Source of the DNA: Pseudonocardiales bacterium
Lineage (GTDB): Bacteria; Actinomycetota; Actinomycetes; Mycobacteriales; Pseudonocardiaceae
Assembly: GCA_013695005.1 (NCBI GenBank)
Contig: JACDBJ010000342.1
Location: forward strand, 1 to 6,238
Reading direction: 5' to 3'
DNA: 6,238 nucleotides
Part shown: positions 1 to 6,238 of the stretch, one piece after another
Position numbering within the stretch: the first letter of the stretch is position 1
Layout of the letters: each line of letters opens with the position of its first letter
Program-made: the position numbers and the translations under genes
The notes under the pieces: model-generated
What the model saw: only the letters and a program-made list of their open reading frames with translations
What the model was told of the DNA's origin: nothing
The model's database searches: none

Positions 1-870
1 GACAAGGCCAAGGCCGACCTCGGCATCACCCAGACCAAGGAGCTGTCGGCTGCCGCGGGCGAGAGCGAGGCCTCCGCCGCGGGCCGGCTGCGCCAGCTCG
101 TCGCGGAGGGCTACAACCCGATCATCGCGATCGGGTTCCGGTACGTCCCCGCGCTCACGACGGTGGCGAAGGAAAGCCCGAACGTCCAGTTCGGGATCAT
201 CGATGGTGCGGTCGAAGGTGCGGCCAACGTCCAGCCGTTGGTGTTCGCTGAGGAGCAGGGTTCGTTCCTGGTCGGCGCGGCAGCCGCGTACAAGACCCAG
301 GCCTGCCATATCGGCTTCGTCGGTGGCGTCGAAGTGCCGTTGATCAAGAAGTTCGAGGCCGGTTACATCCAGGGTGCCAAGGCGGTCGCGCCGGACATCA
401 AGATCACGTCGCGGTACCTGACCCCGGCCGGCGACTTCACCGGGTTCACCGACCCGGCCAAGGGGAACGTGGCCGCCAAGGGTGAGCTGGACGCAGGGGC
501 CGACGTGATCTACCACGCGGCGGGCCTGTCCGGGAACGGCGTGTTCGAGGCCATCAACGCGGCCAACACCGCGGACAAGCGCAAGTGGGGCATCGGCGTC
601 GACTCCGACCAGTACAACCAGCCGCCGGTGGCCGCGTCGAAGAACATCATCCTGACCTCGATGCTCAAGCGAGTCGACGTGGCGGTCTACAACTACATCT
701 CCGCGGTGGCGTCGAACAACCTCGCCGGCCTGCCGAAGGTGTTCGACCTGAAGGCTGACGGCGTCGGCTACTCCACCAGCGGCGGCTTCATCAACGACAT
801 CACGTCCAAGCTCGACGCATACAAGGCACAGATCGTGGGTGGCCAGATCACGGTCAAGACAACGCCGTAA
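1..870 (+). CDS. BMP-family ABC transporter nucleoside-binding lipoprotein (5' partial)
   Basis: The reading frame is open from base 1 to a TAA at 868-870, giving 289 residues. The N-terminus, with signal peptide and lipobox Cys, lies outside the window; family members are usually about 330-370 residues, so some 50-80 are missing. The protein is a periplasmic-binding-like fold of the BMP/PnrA (TmpC) family. Seen motifs, in window residue numbering, are GFVGG at 105-109, the FEAGYIQGAKAV stretch at 118-129, GADVIYHAAG at 166-175, GIGVDSDQ at 197-204 and LTSMLKRVDVAVY at 218-230. In this family the Asp of the VDSDQ motif contacts the nucleoside ribose. The inferred role is to capture extracellular nucleosides and deliver them to the permeases encoded just downstream. 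The following nucleoside-catabolic genes support nucleosides over other BMP ligands; which nucleosides is not shown. A GTG at 163 is an internal codon, not the start. Confidence 0.93.
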   Translation, partial: DKAKADLGITQTKELSAAAGESEASAAGRLRQLVAEGYNPIIAIGFRYVPALTTVAKESPNVQFGIIDGAVEGAANVQPLVFAEEQGSFLVGAAAAYKTQACHIGFVGGVEVPLIKKFEAGYIQGAKAVAPDIKITSRYLTPAGDFTGFTDPAKGNVAAKGELDAGADVIYHAAGLSGNGVFEAINAANTADKRKWGIGVDSDQYNQPPVAASKNIILTSMLKRVDVAVYNYISAVASNNLAGLPKVFDLKADGVGYSTSGGFINDITSKLDAYKAQIVGGQITVKTTP

Positions 871-881
871 GTGACCGGCTT

Positions 882-2396
882 GTGACATCCCAGGACGCGG
901 TCGAGCTCGTCGGGATCACCAAGCGGTTTCCCGGCGTTGTCGCCAACGACGACGTGCACCTCGCCGTGCGATCCGGCGAGGTGCACGCGTTGTGCGGCGA
1001 GAACGGGGCCGGCAAGTCCACCCTGATGAAGATCCTCTACGGGCTCCAGCAGCCCGATGAGGGCACGATCAAGGTGGACGGCACCGAGGTGCGCTTCCGC
1101 TCGCCTGCTGACGCGATCAAGGCCGGCATCGGCATGGTGCACCAGCACTTCATGCTGGCCGACAACCTGACCGTGGCGGAGAACGTCGTGCTCGGCGCGG
1201 AGAACGTCGCGGGCATCGGTGCCCGCGCCAAGGCGCGCATCGCCGAGCTCGCCGGCACGGTCGGGCTCGCCGCGGGGCCCGACGTCCTGCTGGAGCAGCT
1301 CGGAGTCGCCGACCGGCAGCGGGTGGAGATCCTCAAGGTGCTCTACCGCGGCGCGCGCACGGTGATCCTCGACGAGCCGACCGCGGTGCTCGTCCCGCAG
1401 GAGGTAGCGAACCTCTTCGACACCGTGCGCCGGATGCGCGCAGACGGTTACACGTTCCTGTTCATCTCGCACAAGCTCGACGAGGTGCGCACGATCGCCG
1501 ACTCGGTCACGGTGATTCGCCGCGGGCGCACTGTCGGCACGGTCGACGCCAAGGAAGTCACCAGCCGCCAGCTCGCCGAGATGATGGTCGGCAGCGAGCT
1601 GCCGACGCCCGAGACCCGCAACTCGACGGTCACCGATCGCGAGGTGCTGCGCGTCCAGGGGCTCACGCTGGCCGCCGAGGGTGGCGAGCGGATGCTGCTC
1701 GACGGTGTCGACCTCGTCGTGCACGCCGGCGAGGTGCTCGGCATCGCCGGCGTCGAGGGCAACGGCCAGACTGAGCTCGTCGAGACGATCATGGGCATGC
1801 GCAAGTCGACCTCGGGACAGCTGCAGCTCGTTCGCAAGGACCTGACGAAGGCGACGACCCTGGAGCGCAGGGAGAAGGGCATCGGCTACATCCCCGAGGA
1901 CCGCACCCGGCACGGGCTGCTCGCCCCGCAGTCGCTGTGGACCAACCGCATCCTCGGCTACCAGAGCCGTCCGCCGGTGGCCCGCGGCTGGCTGATCGAC
2001 ACCAACGCCACCCGTAAGGACACCCTGCGAATCATCGAGGAGTTCGACGTCCGCACGCCGAGCTGCGACGTGCTGGTGGCCGCGCTGTCCGGTGGCAACC
2101 AGCAGAAGCTCGTCGTCGGCCGCGAGCTGTCTGGTCAGCCGGGGCTGCTCATCGCCTCGCACCCGACCCGCGGGGTGGACGTCGGCGCCCAGGCCGGCAT
2201 CTGGGACGTGATCCGCGACGCGAGGGCCGCCGGGCTTGCGGTGCTGCTGATCTCCGCCGACCTCGATGAGCTGATCGGACTGTCCGACTCGATCAAGGTC
2301 ATGCTGCGCGGCCGGATCGTCGCCGATGCGGACCCGTCCACCGTCACGCCCGAGGAGCTCGGGGCGGCCATGACCGGGGCAGGCGCTGCGGCATGA
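882..2396 (+). CDS. nucleoside ABC importer, tandem ATP-binding protein (two NBDs)
   Basis: This 504-residue protein has two fused nucleotide-binding domains, as in the RbsA/MglA and YufO/NupA-type importers, and should power nucleoside uptake from the inner face of the membrane. NBD1 has Walker A GENGAGKST at 39-47, Q-loop HQHF at 87-90, Walker B VILDEP at 161-166 and H-loop His197. Its signature region reads LGVADRQRVEI (140-150), not the usual LSxGxxQR form. NBD2 has a degenerate Walker A, GVEGNGQT at 290-297 with Lys replaced by Gln296, but a good signature, LSGGNQQ at 402-408. Its Walker B end reads IASHPTRGVD with His427 where the catalytic Glu would sit, and ISADLDEL replaces an H-loop His. 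The GTG start at 882 lies 11 nt after the binding-protein stop and places the ELVGITKRFPGV motif at the usual N-terminal position; no strong Shine-Dalgarno is visible. The stop overlaps the next start as ATGA. Confidence 0.95.
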   Translation: MTSQDAVELVGITKRFPGVVANDDVHLAVRSGEVHALCGENGAGKSTLMKILYGLQQPDEGTIKVDGTEVRFRSPADAIKAGIGMVHQHFMLADNLTVAENVVLGAENVAGIGARAKARIAELAGTVGLAAGPDVLLEQLGVADRQRVEILKVLYRGARTVILDEPTAVLVPQEVANLFDTVRRMRADGYTFLFISHKLDEVRTIADSVTVIRRGRTVGTVDAKEVTSRQLAEMMVGSELPTPETRNSTVTDREVLRVQGLTLAAEGGERMLLDGVDLVVHAGEVLGIAGVEGNGQTELVETIMGMRKSTSGQLQLVRKDLTKATTLERREKGIGYIPEDRTRHGLLAPQSLWTNRILGYQSRPPVARGWLIDTNATRKDTLRIIEEFDVRTPSCDVLVAALSGGNQQKLVVGRELSGQPGLLIASHPTRGVDVGAQAGIWDVIRDARAAGLAVLLISADLDELIGLSDSIKVMLRGRIVADADPSTVTPEELGAAMTGAGAAA

Positions 2397-3517
2397 CGGT
2401 CGCCGCGCTTCGGGGCCGGCTGCTGCCACCCGCGCTGGCGATCGTGTTCGCCGTGCTGTTGTGCGTGGTGGTCGTGCTGATCAGCGGTGGCTCGCCCGCG
2501 ACGGCGCTGAGCGCGATGGTCACCCAGGTCGGCGAGGGCACGACGGCGGTCGACATCGTCAACTCCGCGGCGGTGTACTACCTCGCGGCGCTGGCCGTAG
2601 CGATCGGGTTCCAGATGAACCTGTTCAACATCGGCGTCGAGGGCCAGTTCCGCCTCGCAGCATGCGTCGCGGCCATCGTCGGCGGGATGCTGACGCTGCC
2701 GCCGGTGCTGCACGTGATCGTGATCTTCCTGGTCGCCGCGGTGGTCGGAGCGGCATGGGCGGGTATCGCCGCGGTCCTGCTGGCCTACCGGGGCGTCAGC
2801 GAGGTCATCTCGACGATCATGCTGAACTTCATCGCGATCGGGCTGATCGCCTACCTGATCCGCGACGACACGTTCGGCGTGCTGCAGGGCAACAACATCT
2901 CCACGCAGCCGATCGCGCCGAGCGGGGCGTTCCCCGGCATCAGCCTCGGTGGCGGCGGCACGGTCTTCGGCATGGTGCTGGTCTCGGCTGCGTTGGGCGT
3001 CGGCTACTGGTTCCTGCTCGGTCGGACCCGGTTCGGCTTCGAGCTCAAGGCATCCGGCATCTCCTCGACGGCGGCCACCGCTGGTGGAGTGAACGCGCGG
3101 CGCATGGTGATCATTGCGCTGCTGATGTCCGGGGCGGTGGCCGGGCTGGCCGGGCTGCCCGAGCTGCTGGGCCGTGACATGGCGTACACGCTCACCTCGC
3201 CGGCCGGTTACGGGTTCACCGGCATCGCCATCGCGCTGCTGGGCCGCAACCACCCGGTCGGCATCGCGTTCGGTGCGGTGCTGTGGGCTTTCCTGGACAA
3301 GGCGGGGCTTGCGCTGGACAACGTCGGCATCCCGCGCGAAATCGTGCTCATCATGCAGGGCTCGATCGTGCTGTCGGTCGTCGTGGCCTACGAGATCGTC
3401 CGGCGTTGGGACCTCGCCGCCGAGCAGCGCAGGGTCGCCGCCGAGCTGGCCCCAGCCGACGCAGACCCCGGCGGCGGACCCGCAGCCCAGGCCGAGGAAG
3501 GGTCGGTGCGGTCGTGA
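2393..3517 (+). CDS. nucleoside ABC importer permease subunit 1
   Basis: This is a 374-residue polytopic membrane protein of the BPD_transp_2 family (PF02653; YufP/NupB-like). Hydrophobic segments are visible at about 11-31, 59-75, 87-103, 106-131, 137-158, 190-210, 237-257, 272-300 and 315-337. The motif FNIGVEGQ at 78-85 is typical of this subunit. The segment around 217-236 (ELKASGI to GVNARRM) is the likely cytoplasmic coupling loop that contacts the ATPase. With the second permease it should form the heterodimeric channel for nucleosides. The ATG at 2393 overlaps the ATPase stop by 4 nt, suggesting translational coupling; no close Shine-Dalgarno is evident. After the last membrane segment comes a hydrophilic tail of about 35 residues (340-374), rich in Ala, Glu, Gly and Pro and probably disordered. 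The gene ends in a GTGA overlap with the next permease. The exact nucleoside range cannot be read from the sequence. Confidence 0.94.
   Translation: MTVAALRGRLLPPALAIVFAVLLCVVVVLISGGSPATALSAMVTQVGEGTTAVDIVNSAAVYYLAALAVAIGFQMNLFNIGVEGQFRLAACVAAIVGGMLTLPPVLHVIVIFLVAAVVGAAWAGIAAVLLAYRGVSEVISTIMLNFIAIGLIAYLIRDDTFGVLQGNNISTQPIAPSGAFPGISLGGGGTVFGMVLVSAALGVGYWFLLGRTRFGFELKASGISSTAATAGGVNARRMVIIALLMSGAVAGLAGLPELLGRDMAYTLTSPAGYGFTGIAIALLGRNHPVGIAFGAVLWAFLDKAGLALDNVGIPREIVLIMQGSIVLSVVVAYEIVRRWDLAAEQRRVAAELAPADADPGGGPAAQAEEGSVRS
3494..3502 (+). promoter_or_regulatory. probable ribosome binding site for permease 2
   Basis: The purine-rich GAGGAAGGG lies inside the 3' end of the permease 1 gene, with 11 nt between it and the GTG at 3514. 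It supports that overlapping GTG as the start of permease 2 rather than the later in-frame ATG at 3580. This is a visual match to the anti-Shine-Dalgarno only. Confidence 0.5.
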
Positions 3518-4785
3518 CCATCGGCCTCACCGCACCGCCGGAGTCGGCACGGCCCGAGCCGGCCGGCCGCGGGCGACGGATGCCGCGGTGGGCCACGGCC
3601 ATGATCACGGTCGGCATCGCGATGTTTGCGCTGGCGCTGACGGCGACGCTCACCGGGCAGAACGAGCTGACGTCCTCCGGCACGACACAGGCCGCGGTCG
3701 GGCTGATGCTGCCGATCCTGCTCGCCGGGCTCGGCGGGCTGTGGTCCGAACGCGCCGGCGTGATCAACATCGGTCTCGAGGGCATGATGATCCTCGGGAC
3801 CTGGGGCGCGGCGTTCGCCGGCTACAACTGGGGGCCGTGGGCCGGCCTGGTCGGCGGCATCGTGTTCGGCGCCCTCGGCGGTGCGCTGCACGCGGTGGCG
3901 ACCGTGACGTTCAACGTCAACCACATCATCTCCGGTGTCGCGATCACACTGCTCGGCGCCGGCGTGACGCAGTACCTCTCGGCGTTGATCTTCGAGCCGA
4001 TCAGCAGGAACCCGAGGTCGTCGCCGCGGGTAGAAGGCTTCGACAGCTACTCCGTGCAGCCGCTGGCGGACTGGTTCGGCGCGCTGGAGGAGCAGCGGAT
4101 CCCGATCCTGTCCGATTTCGGCGGGCTGCTGCGCGGTGTGCTGACCGGCCTGAGTCCGCTGGTGATCCTGTCGTTGCTGCTCGTCCCCTTGAGCTACTAC
4201 GTGCTCTGGCGCACCTCGTTCGGGCTGCGCCTGCGCTCGACCGGCGAGAACCCGTACGCCGCGGAGTCCCTCGGCATCGGGGTGTACGCCTACAAGTACG
4301 CCGCAGTGATCATCTCCGGCGGGCTGGCCGGGATGGGTGGGGCCGCGCTGGTGCTCTTCCCCGGTCAGCTCGGTTACCTGGAGGGCCAGACCGGTGGCCG
4401 CGGCTACATCGGGCTCGCGGCGATGATCTTCGGCAACTGGCGGCCTGCGGGGACGCTGGCCGGCGCGGCGCTGTTCGGCTTCGTGGACGGGCTGCAGCTA
4501 CGTGCCGGCGGCGAGGCAGTGCACGCGCTGCTCTACGGCGGCTCACTGCTGGCGGTGGCGGTCGCGGTCTGGTGGCTGGCACGGCGGCGGTGGGTCGCGG
4601 CGGCCGCCGCGCTCGGCGCAGGGCTGCTGGTGTACCTGCTCTACATCACCACGGACACTGTGCCGCGCGAGCTGGCGGCGTACGCCCCGCAGCTCGTGAC
4701 GCTGCTCGTGCTCGCGATCGCCGCACAACGGCTGAGACCACCGGCCGCCGACGGCCTGGGGTATCGCCGCGGCGAGGGTGGCTGA
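3514..4785 (+). CDS. nucleoside ABC importer permease subunit 2
   Basis: This 423-residue polytopic membrane protein is the second BPD_transp_2 permease (YufQ/NupC-like) and the partner of the upstream subunit. Diagnostic stretches are SERAGVINIGLEGMM at 78-92, STGENPYAAESLGI at 242-255 (the likely coupling loop facing the ATPase), SGGLAGMGGA at 268-277 and GRGYIGLAAMIFGNWRP at 295-311. The chosen start is the GTG at 3514, which overlaps the permease 1 stop as GTGA and has a purine-rich site upstream. The frame is open further upstream, but those codons lie inside permease 1. An ATG at 3580 (residue 23) is an alternative and would remove a Pro/Arg-rich cytoplasmic leader. Residues from about 335 add two further hydrophobic segments (about 339-356 and 360-378) and a third near 391-404, so the protein is roughly 100 residues longer than the Bacillus YufQ type. 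From memory, similar lengths occur in actinobacterial homologs. Confidence 0.94.
   Translation: MTIGLTAPPESARPEPAGRGRRMPRWATAMITVGIAMFALALTATLTGQNELTSSGTTQAAVGLMLPILLAGLGGLWSERAGVINIGLEGMMILGTWGAAFAGYNWGPWAGLVGGIVFGALGGALHAVATVTFNVNHIISGVAITLLGAGVTQYLSALIFEPISRNPRSSPRVEGFDSYSVQPLADWFGALEEQRIPILSDFGGLLRGVLTGLSPLVILSLLLVPLSYYVLWRTSFGLRLRSTGENPYAAESLGIGVYAYKYAAVIISGGLAGMGGAALVLFPGQLGYLEGQTGGRGYIGLAAMIFGNWRPAGTLAGAALFGFVDGLQLRAGGEAVHALLYGGSLLAVAVAVWWLARRRWVAAAAALGAGLLVYLLYITTDTVPRELAAYAPQLVTLLVLAIAAQRLRPPAADGLGYRRGEGG
4774..4781 (+). promoter_or_regulatory. probable ribosome binding site for cdd
   Basis: GAGGGTGG lies in the last codons of the permease 2 gene, with 7 nt between it and the TTG at 4789. 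The spacing suits initiation at that TTG and helps decide the start, since an in-frame TGA at 4783-4785 rules out anything further upstream. Confidence 0.5.
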
Positions 4786-4788
4786 GGG

Positions 4789-5181
4789 TTGACCCCGCCC
4801 GTTGACTGGCCGGCGCTGCGGGACGCCGCGGTGCAGACGGCTGGACACGCGTACGCGCCGTACTCGGGGCTGAGCGTCGGCGCTGCGGCGCTGTGCGACG
4901 ACGGCCGGATGGTCACCGGGTGCAACGTGGAGAACGCCTCCTACGGTCTGGGGCTGTGCGCCGAGACCACGATGGCCGGCCAACTGCGGCTCACCGGTGG
5001 CGGCCGGTTCGTCGCGGTGGCCTGCCGCTCGGGTACTGGGGAGCTGCTGATGCCGTGCGGGCGCTGCCGGCAGGTGCTCTACGAGCTCGGCGGGCCGGAC
5101 TGTCTGGTGGATACCCCGAGCGGGGTGCGCCCGATGAGCGAGGTGCTGCCCGACGCCTTCGGGCCCGGTGACCTGCCGTGA
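4789..5181 (+). CDS. cdd: cytidine deaminase (tetrameric, three-Cys zinc type)
   Basis: This cytosolic zinc enzyme should hydrolytically deaminate cytidine and deoxycytidine to uridine and deoxyuridine, feeding the phosphorylase encoded next. The 130 residues match the short homotetrameric class. Visible landmarks are AYAPYSGLSVGAA at 21-33, the nucleoside-binding CNVENASYG at 45-53 (Asn46, Glu48), LCAE at 56-59 with zinc ligand Cys57 and catalytic Glu59, and PCGRCRQV at 89-96 with zinc ligands Cys90 and Cys93. The residue after the catalytic Glu is Thr60, where many family members have Arg. The TTG start is 3 nt after the permease 2 stop. It is preferred because the next in-frame candidate, a GTG at 4831, would delete most of the first helix; a Shine-Dalgarno-like site supports it. 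The stop codon overlaps the next start as GTGA. Confidence 0.95.
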   Translation: MTPPVDWPALRDAAVQTAGHAYAPYSGLSVGAAALCDDGRMVTGCNVENASYGLGLCAETTMAGQLRLTGGGRFVAVACRSGTGELLMPCGRCRQVLYELGGPDCLVDTPSGVRPMSEVLPDAFGPGDLP

Positions 5182-6238
5182 GCGTCGGTTTCATGGATGT
5201 CGTCATCGCCAAGCGGGACGGCGGGCGGCTGTCCGACGAGCAGATCGACTGGGTGGTGGCCGCGTACACCCGCGACGAGGTCGCGGACGAGCAGATGGCG
5301 GCGCTGGCCATGGCGATCCTGCTCAACGGCATGGACGCCGCCGAGACGGCCCGCTGGACCCAGGCGATGATCGACTCGGGAGAGCGGCTGCGGCTCGGGA
5401 CCGGCGGCCGGCCGCTGGTGGACAAGCACTCCACCGGCGGCGTCGGCGACAAGATCACCTTGCCGCTCGCGCCGTTGGTGGCGGCCTGCGGCGCCGCCGT
5501 GCCGCAGCTGTCCGGCCGCGGCCTCGGGCACACCGGCGGCACGCTGGACAAGCTGGAGTCGATTCCGGGGTGGCGTGCCGAGCTGTCCGTGCAGGAGATC
5601 ACCACGCAGCTGGAGCGGGTCGGCGCGGTCGTCTGCGCCACCACGCCCACCCTCGCCCCCGCCGACCGCAAGCTCTACGCGCTGCGCGACGTGACCGGCA
5701 CGGTGGAGTCCATCCCGCTGATCGCGAGCTCGATCATGAGCAAGAAGATCGCCGAGGGGGCCGACGGGCTGGTGCTCGACGTGAAGTCGGGCTCCGGGGC
5801 GTTCATGAAGACGCCCGAGCGAGCGCGCGAGCTGGCCGAGGCGATGGTCGCGATCGGCCAGGCGCACGGCGTGGCGACCACCGCCGTGCTGACCGACATG
5901 TCGGTGCCGTTGGGCCGGGCCGTGGGCAACGCGCTCGAGGTGGCGGAGTCGGTCGAGGTGCTCCGCGGCGGCGGCCCGTCGGATGTCGTCGAGCTGACGC
6001 TGACGCTTGCGCGCGAGATGCTCACGCTCGCCGGGCTGGGCGACATCGACCCCGCGCAGGTGCTCGCCTCCGGCGCCGCGTACGAGAAGTGGCGGGAGAT
6101 GATCGAGGCCCAGGGCGGCGACCCGGACGCCGAGCTGCCGGTGGCGCGGACCGTGGAGACGGTCACCGCACCCCGCGACGGCGTGCTGGCCCGGTTGGAC
6201 GCCTACGACGTCGGCGTTGCGTCCTGGCGGCTCGGCGC
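5178..6238 (+). CDS. deoA: thymidine / pyrimidine-nucleoside phosphorylase (3' partial)
   Basis: The frame is open from the GTG at 5178 to the right edge, giving 353 complete codons; about 75-90 C-terminal residues are outside. The enzyme splits thymidine, deoxyuridine and possibly uridine with phosphate into base and (deoxy)ribose-1-phosphate. Seen are the phosphate-site KHSTGGVGDK at 83-92, the family signature SGRGLGHTGGTLDKLE at 112-127, and LRDVTGTVESIPLIASSIMSKK at 169-190. Arg170, Ser185 and Lys189 correspond to base-contacting Arg171, Ser186 and Lys190 of E. coli DeoA, and Lys83, Ser85 and Thr122 to its phosphate-site residues. The C-terminal alpha/beta domain begins near 325 and is cut. 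The GTG start overlaps the cdd stop as GTGA; an ATG at 5193 (residue 6) is a credible alternative, and neither has a clear Shine-Dalgarno. The sequence resembles Gram-positive pyrimidine nucleoside phosphorylase (pdp) as much as DeoA, so the symbol is provisional. Confidence 0.93.
   Translation, partial: MSVGFMDVVIAKRDGGRLSDEQIDWVVAAYTRDEVADEQMAALAMAILLNGMDAAETARWTQAMIDSGERLRLGTGGRPLVDKHSTGGVGDKITLPLAPLVAACGAAVPQLSGRGLGHTGGTLDKLESIPGWRAELSVQEITTQLERVGAVVCATTPTLAPADRKLYALRDVTGTVESIPLIASSIMSKKIAEGADGLVLDVKSGSGAFMKTPERARELAEAMVAIGQAHGVATTAVLTDMSVPLGRAVGNALEVAESVEVLRGGGPSDVVELTLTLAREMLTLAGLGDIDPAQVLASGAAYEKWREMIEAQGGDPDAELPVARTVETVTAPRDGVLARLDAYDVGVASWRLG

Noticed and set aside
163..870. GTG at 163 as the start of a short binding protein.
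   Set aside because: The frame is open to base 1 and the upstream residues fit the BMP fold, including the IIAIGF strand. The gene is cut by the window edge rather than short.
868..882. A separate promoter or terminator between the binding protein and ATPase genes.
   Set aside because: Only 11 nt separate the genes, with no stem-loop plus T-run and no convincing -10/-35 pair.
1299..1332. The unusual NBD1 signature as a sign of gene decay or sequencing error.
   Set aside because: The frame is intact on both sides and the flanking family motifs (RVEILK, LYRGA, LDEP) follow at normal spacing. From memory, similar sequences occur in actinobacterial homologs.
768..2429. A 553-codon open frame on the - strand opposite the ATPase gene.
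   Set aside because: It mirrors the real gene. High GC at third positions removes stops on the opposite strand; the protein is Arg/His/Asp-rich with no recognisable domain, while the + strand frame has clear ABC motifs.
2135..3253. A 372-codon - strand frame opposite the ATPase end and permease 1.
   Set aside because: The composition (long runs of Gln, His, Asp, Arg) is that of a GC-rich shadow frame, and the + strand holds well-supported genes.
3174..4805. A 543-codon + strand frame spanning both permease genes.
   Set aside because: It is very Arg-rich with no membrane segments or family motifs. It is the out-of-frame shadow of the two permeases.
5079..5867. A - strand frame of 262 codons over the phosphorylase gene.
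   Set aside because: The + strand frame has the full pyrimidine phosphorylase signature and active-site residues; the - strand product has no recognisable features.
5178..6238. The phosphorylase as a truncated pseudogene.
   Set aside because: No stop or frameshift was found when reading every codon to the right edge; the missing C-terminus is explained by the window boundary.

Overview
The window looks like chromosomal DNA from a high-GC actinobacterium. By eye it is about 70% G+C, with strong G/C preference at third codon positions, GTG and TTG starts, and protein sequences of actinomycete type. A Pseudonocardiales-like host is my guess, but the window cannot prove it. All six genes lie on the + strand and are packed with almost no intergenic DNA, so this is very probably one stretch of a single operon.

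Layout: (1) 1-870, the C-terminal part of a BMP-family (PF02608) nucleoside-binding lipoprotein, cut by the left edge; (2) 882-2396, a double-domain ABC ATPase; (3) 2393-3517, ABC permease subunit 1; (4) 3514-4785, ABC permease subunit 2; (5) 4789-5181, a tetrameric-type cytidine deaminase (cdd); (6) 5178-6238, a thymidine/pyrimidine-nucleoside phosphorylase (deoA-like), cut by the right edge. Junctions are +11 nt, ATGA overlap, GTGA overlap, +3 nt and GTGA overlap, which suggests translational coupling along the message.

The genes fit one pathway. The binding protein captures nucleosides outside the cell, and the ATPase plus two permeases import them. Cytidine deaminase converts (deoxy)cytidine to (deoxy)uridine, and the phosphorylase splits pyrimidine nucleosides into base and (deoxy)ribose-1-phosphate. 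This is a known arrangement in actinobacteria, where an adenosine deaminase gene often follows; that gene would lie outside this window.

I found no mobile element, RNA gene, CRISPR array, terminator or clear promoter, and no evidence of an undescribed system. The points worth a second look are protein-level: an ATPase that appears to keep only one complete composite ATP site, a cytidine deaminase lacking the usual Arg after the catalytic Glu, a phosphorylase with a changed GQ[ST] motif, an extended second permease, and a possible four-codon minicistron before the ATPase gene.
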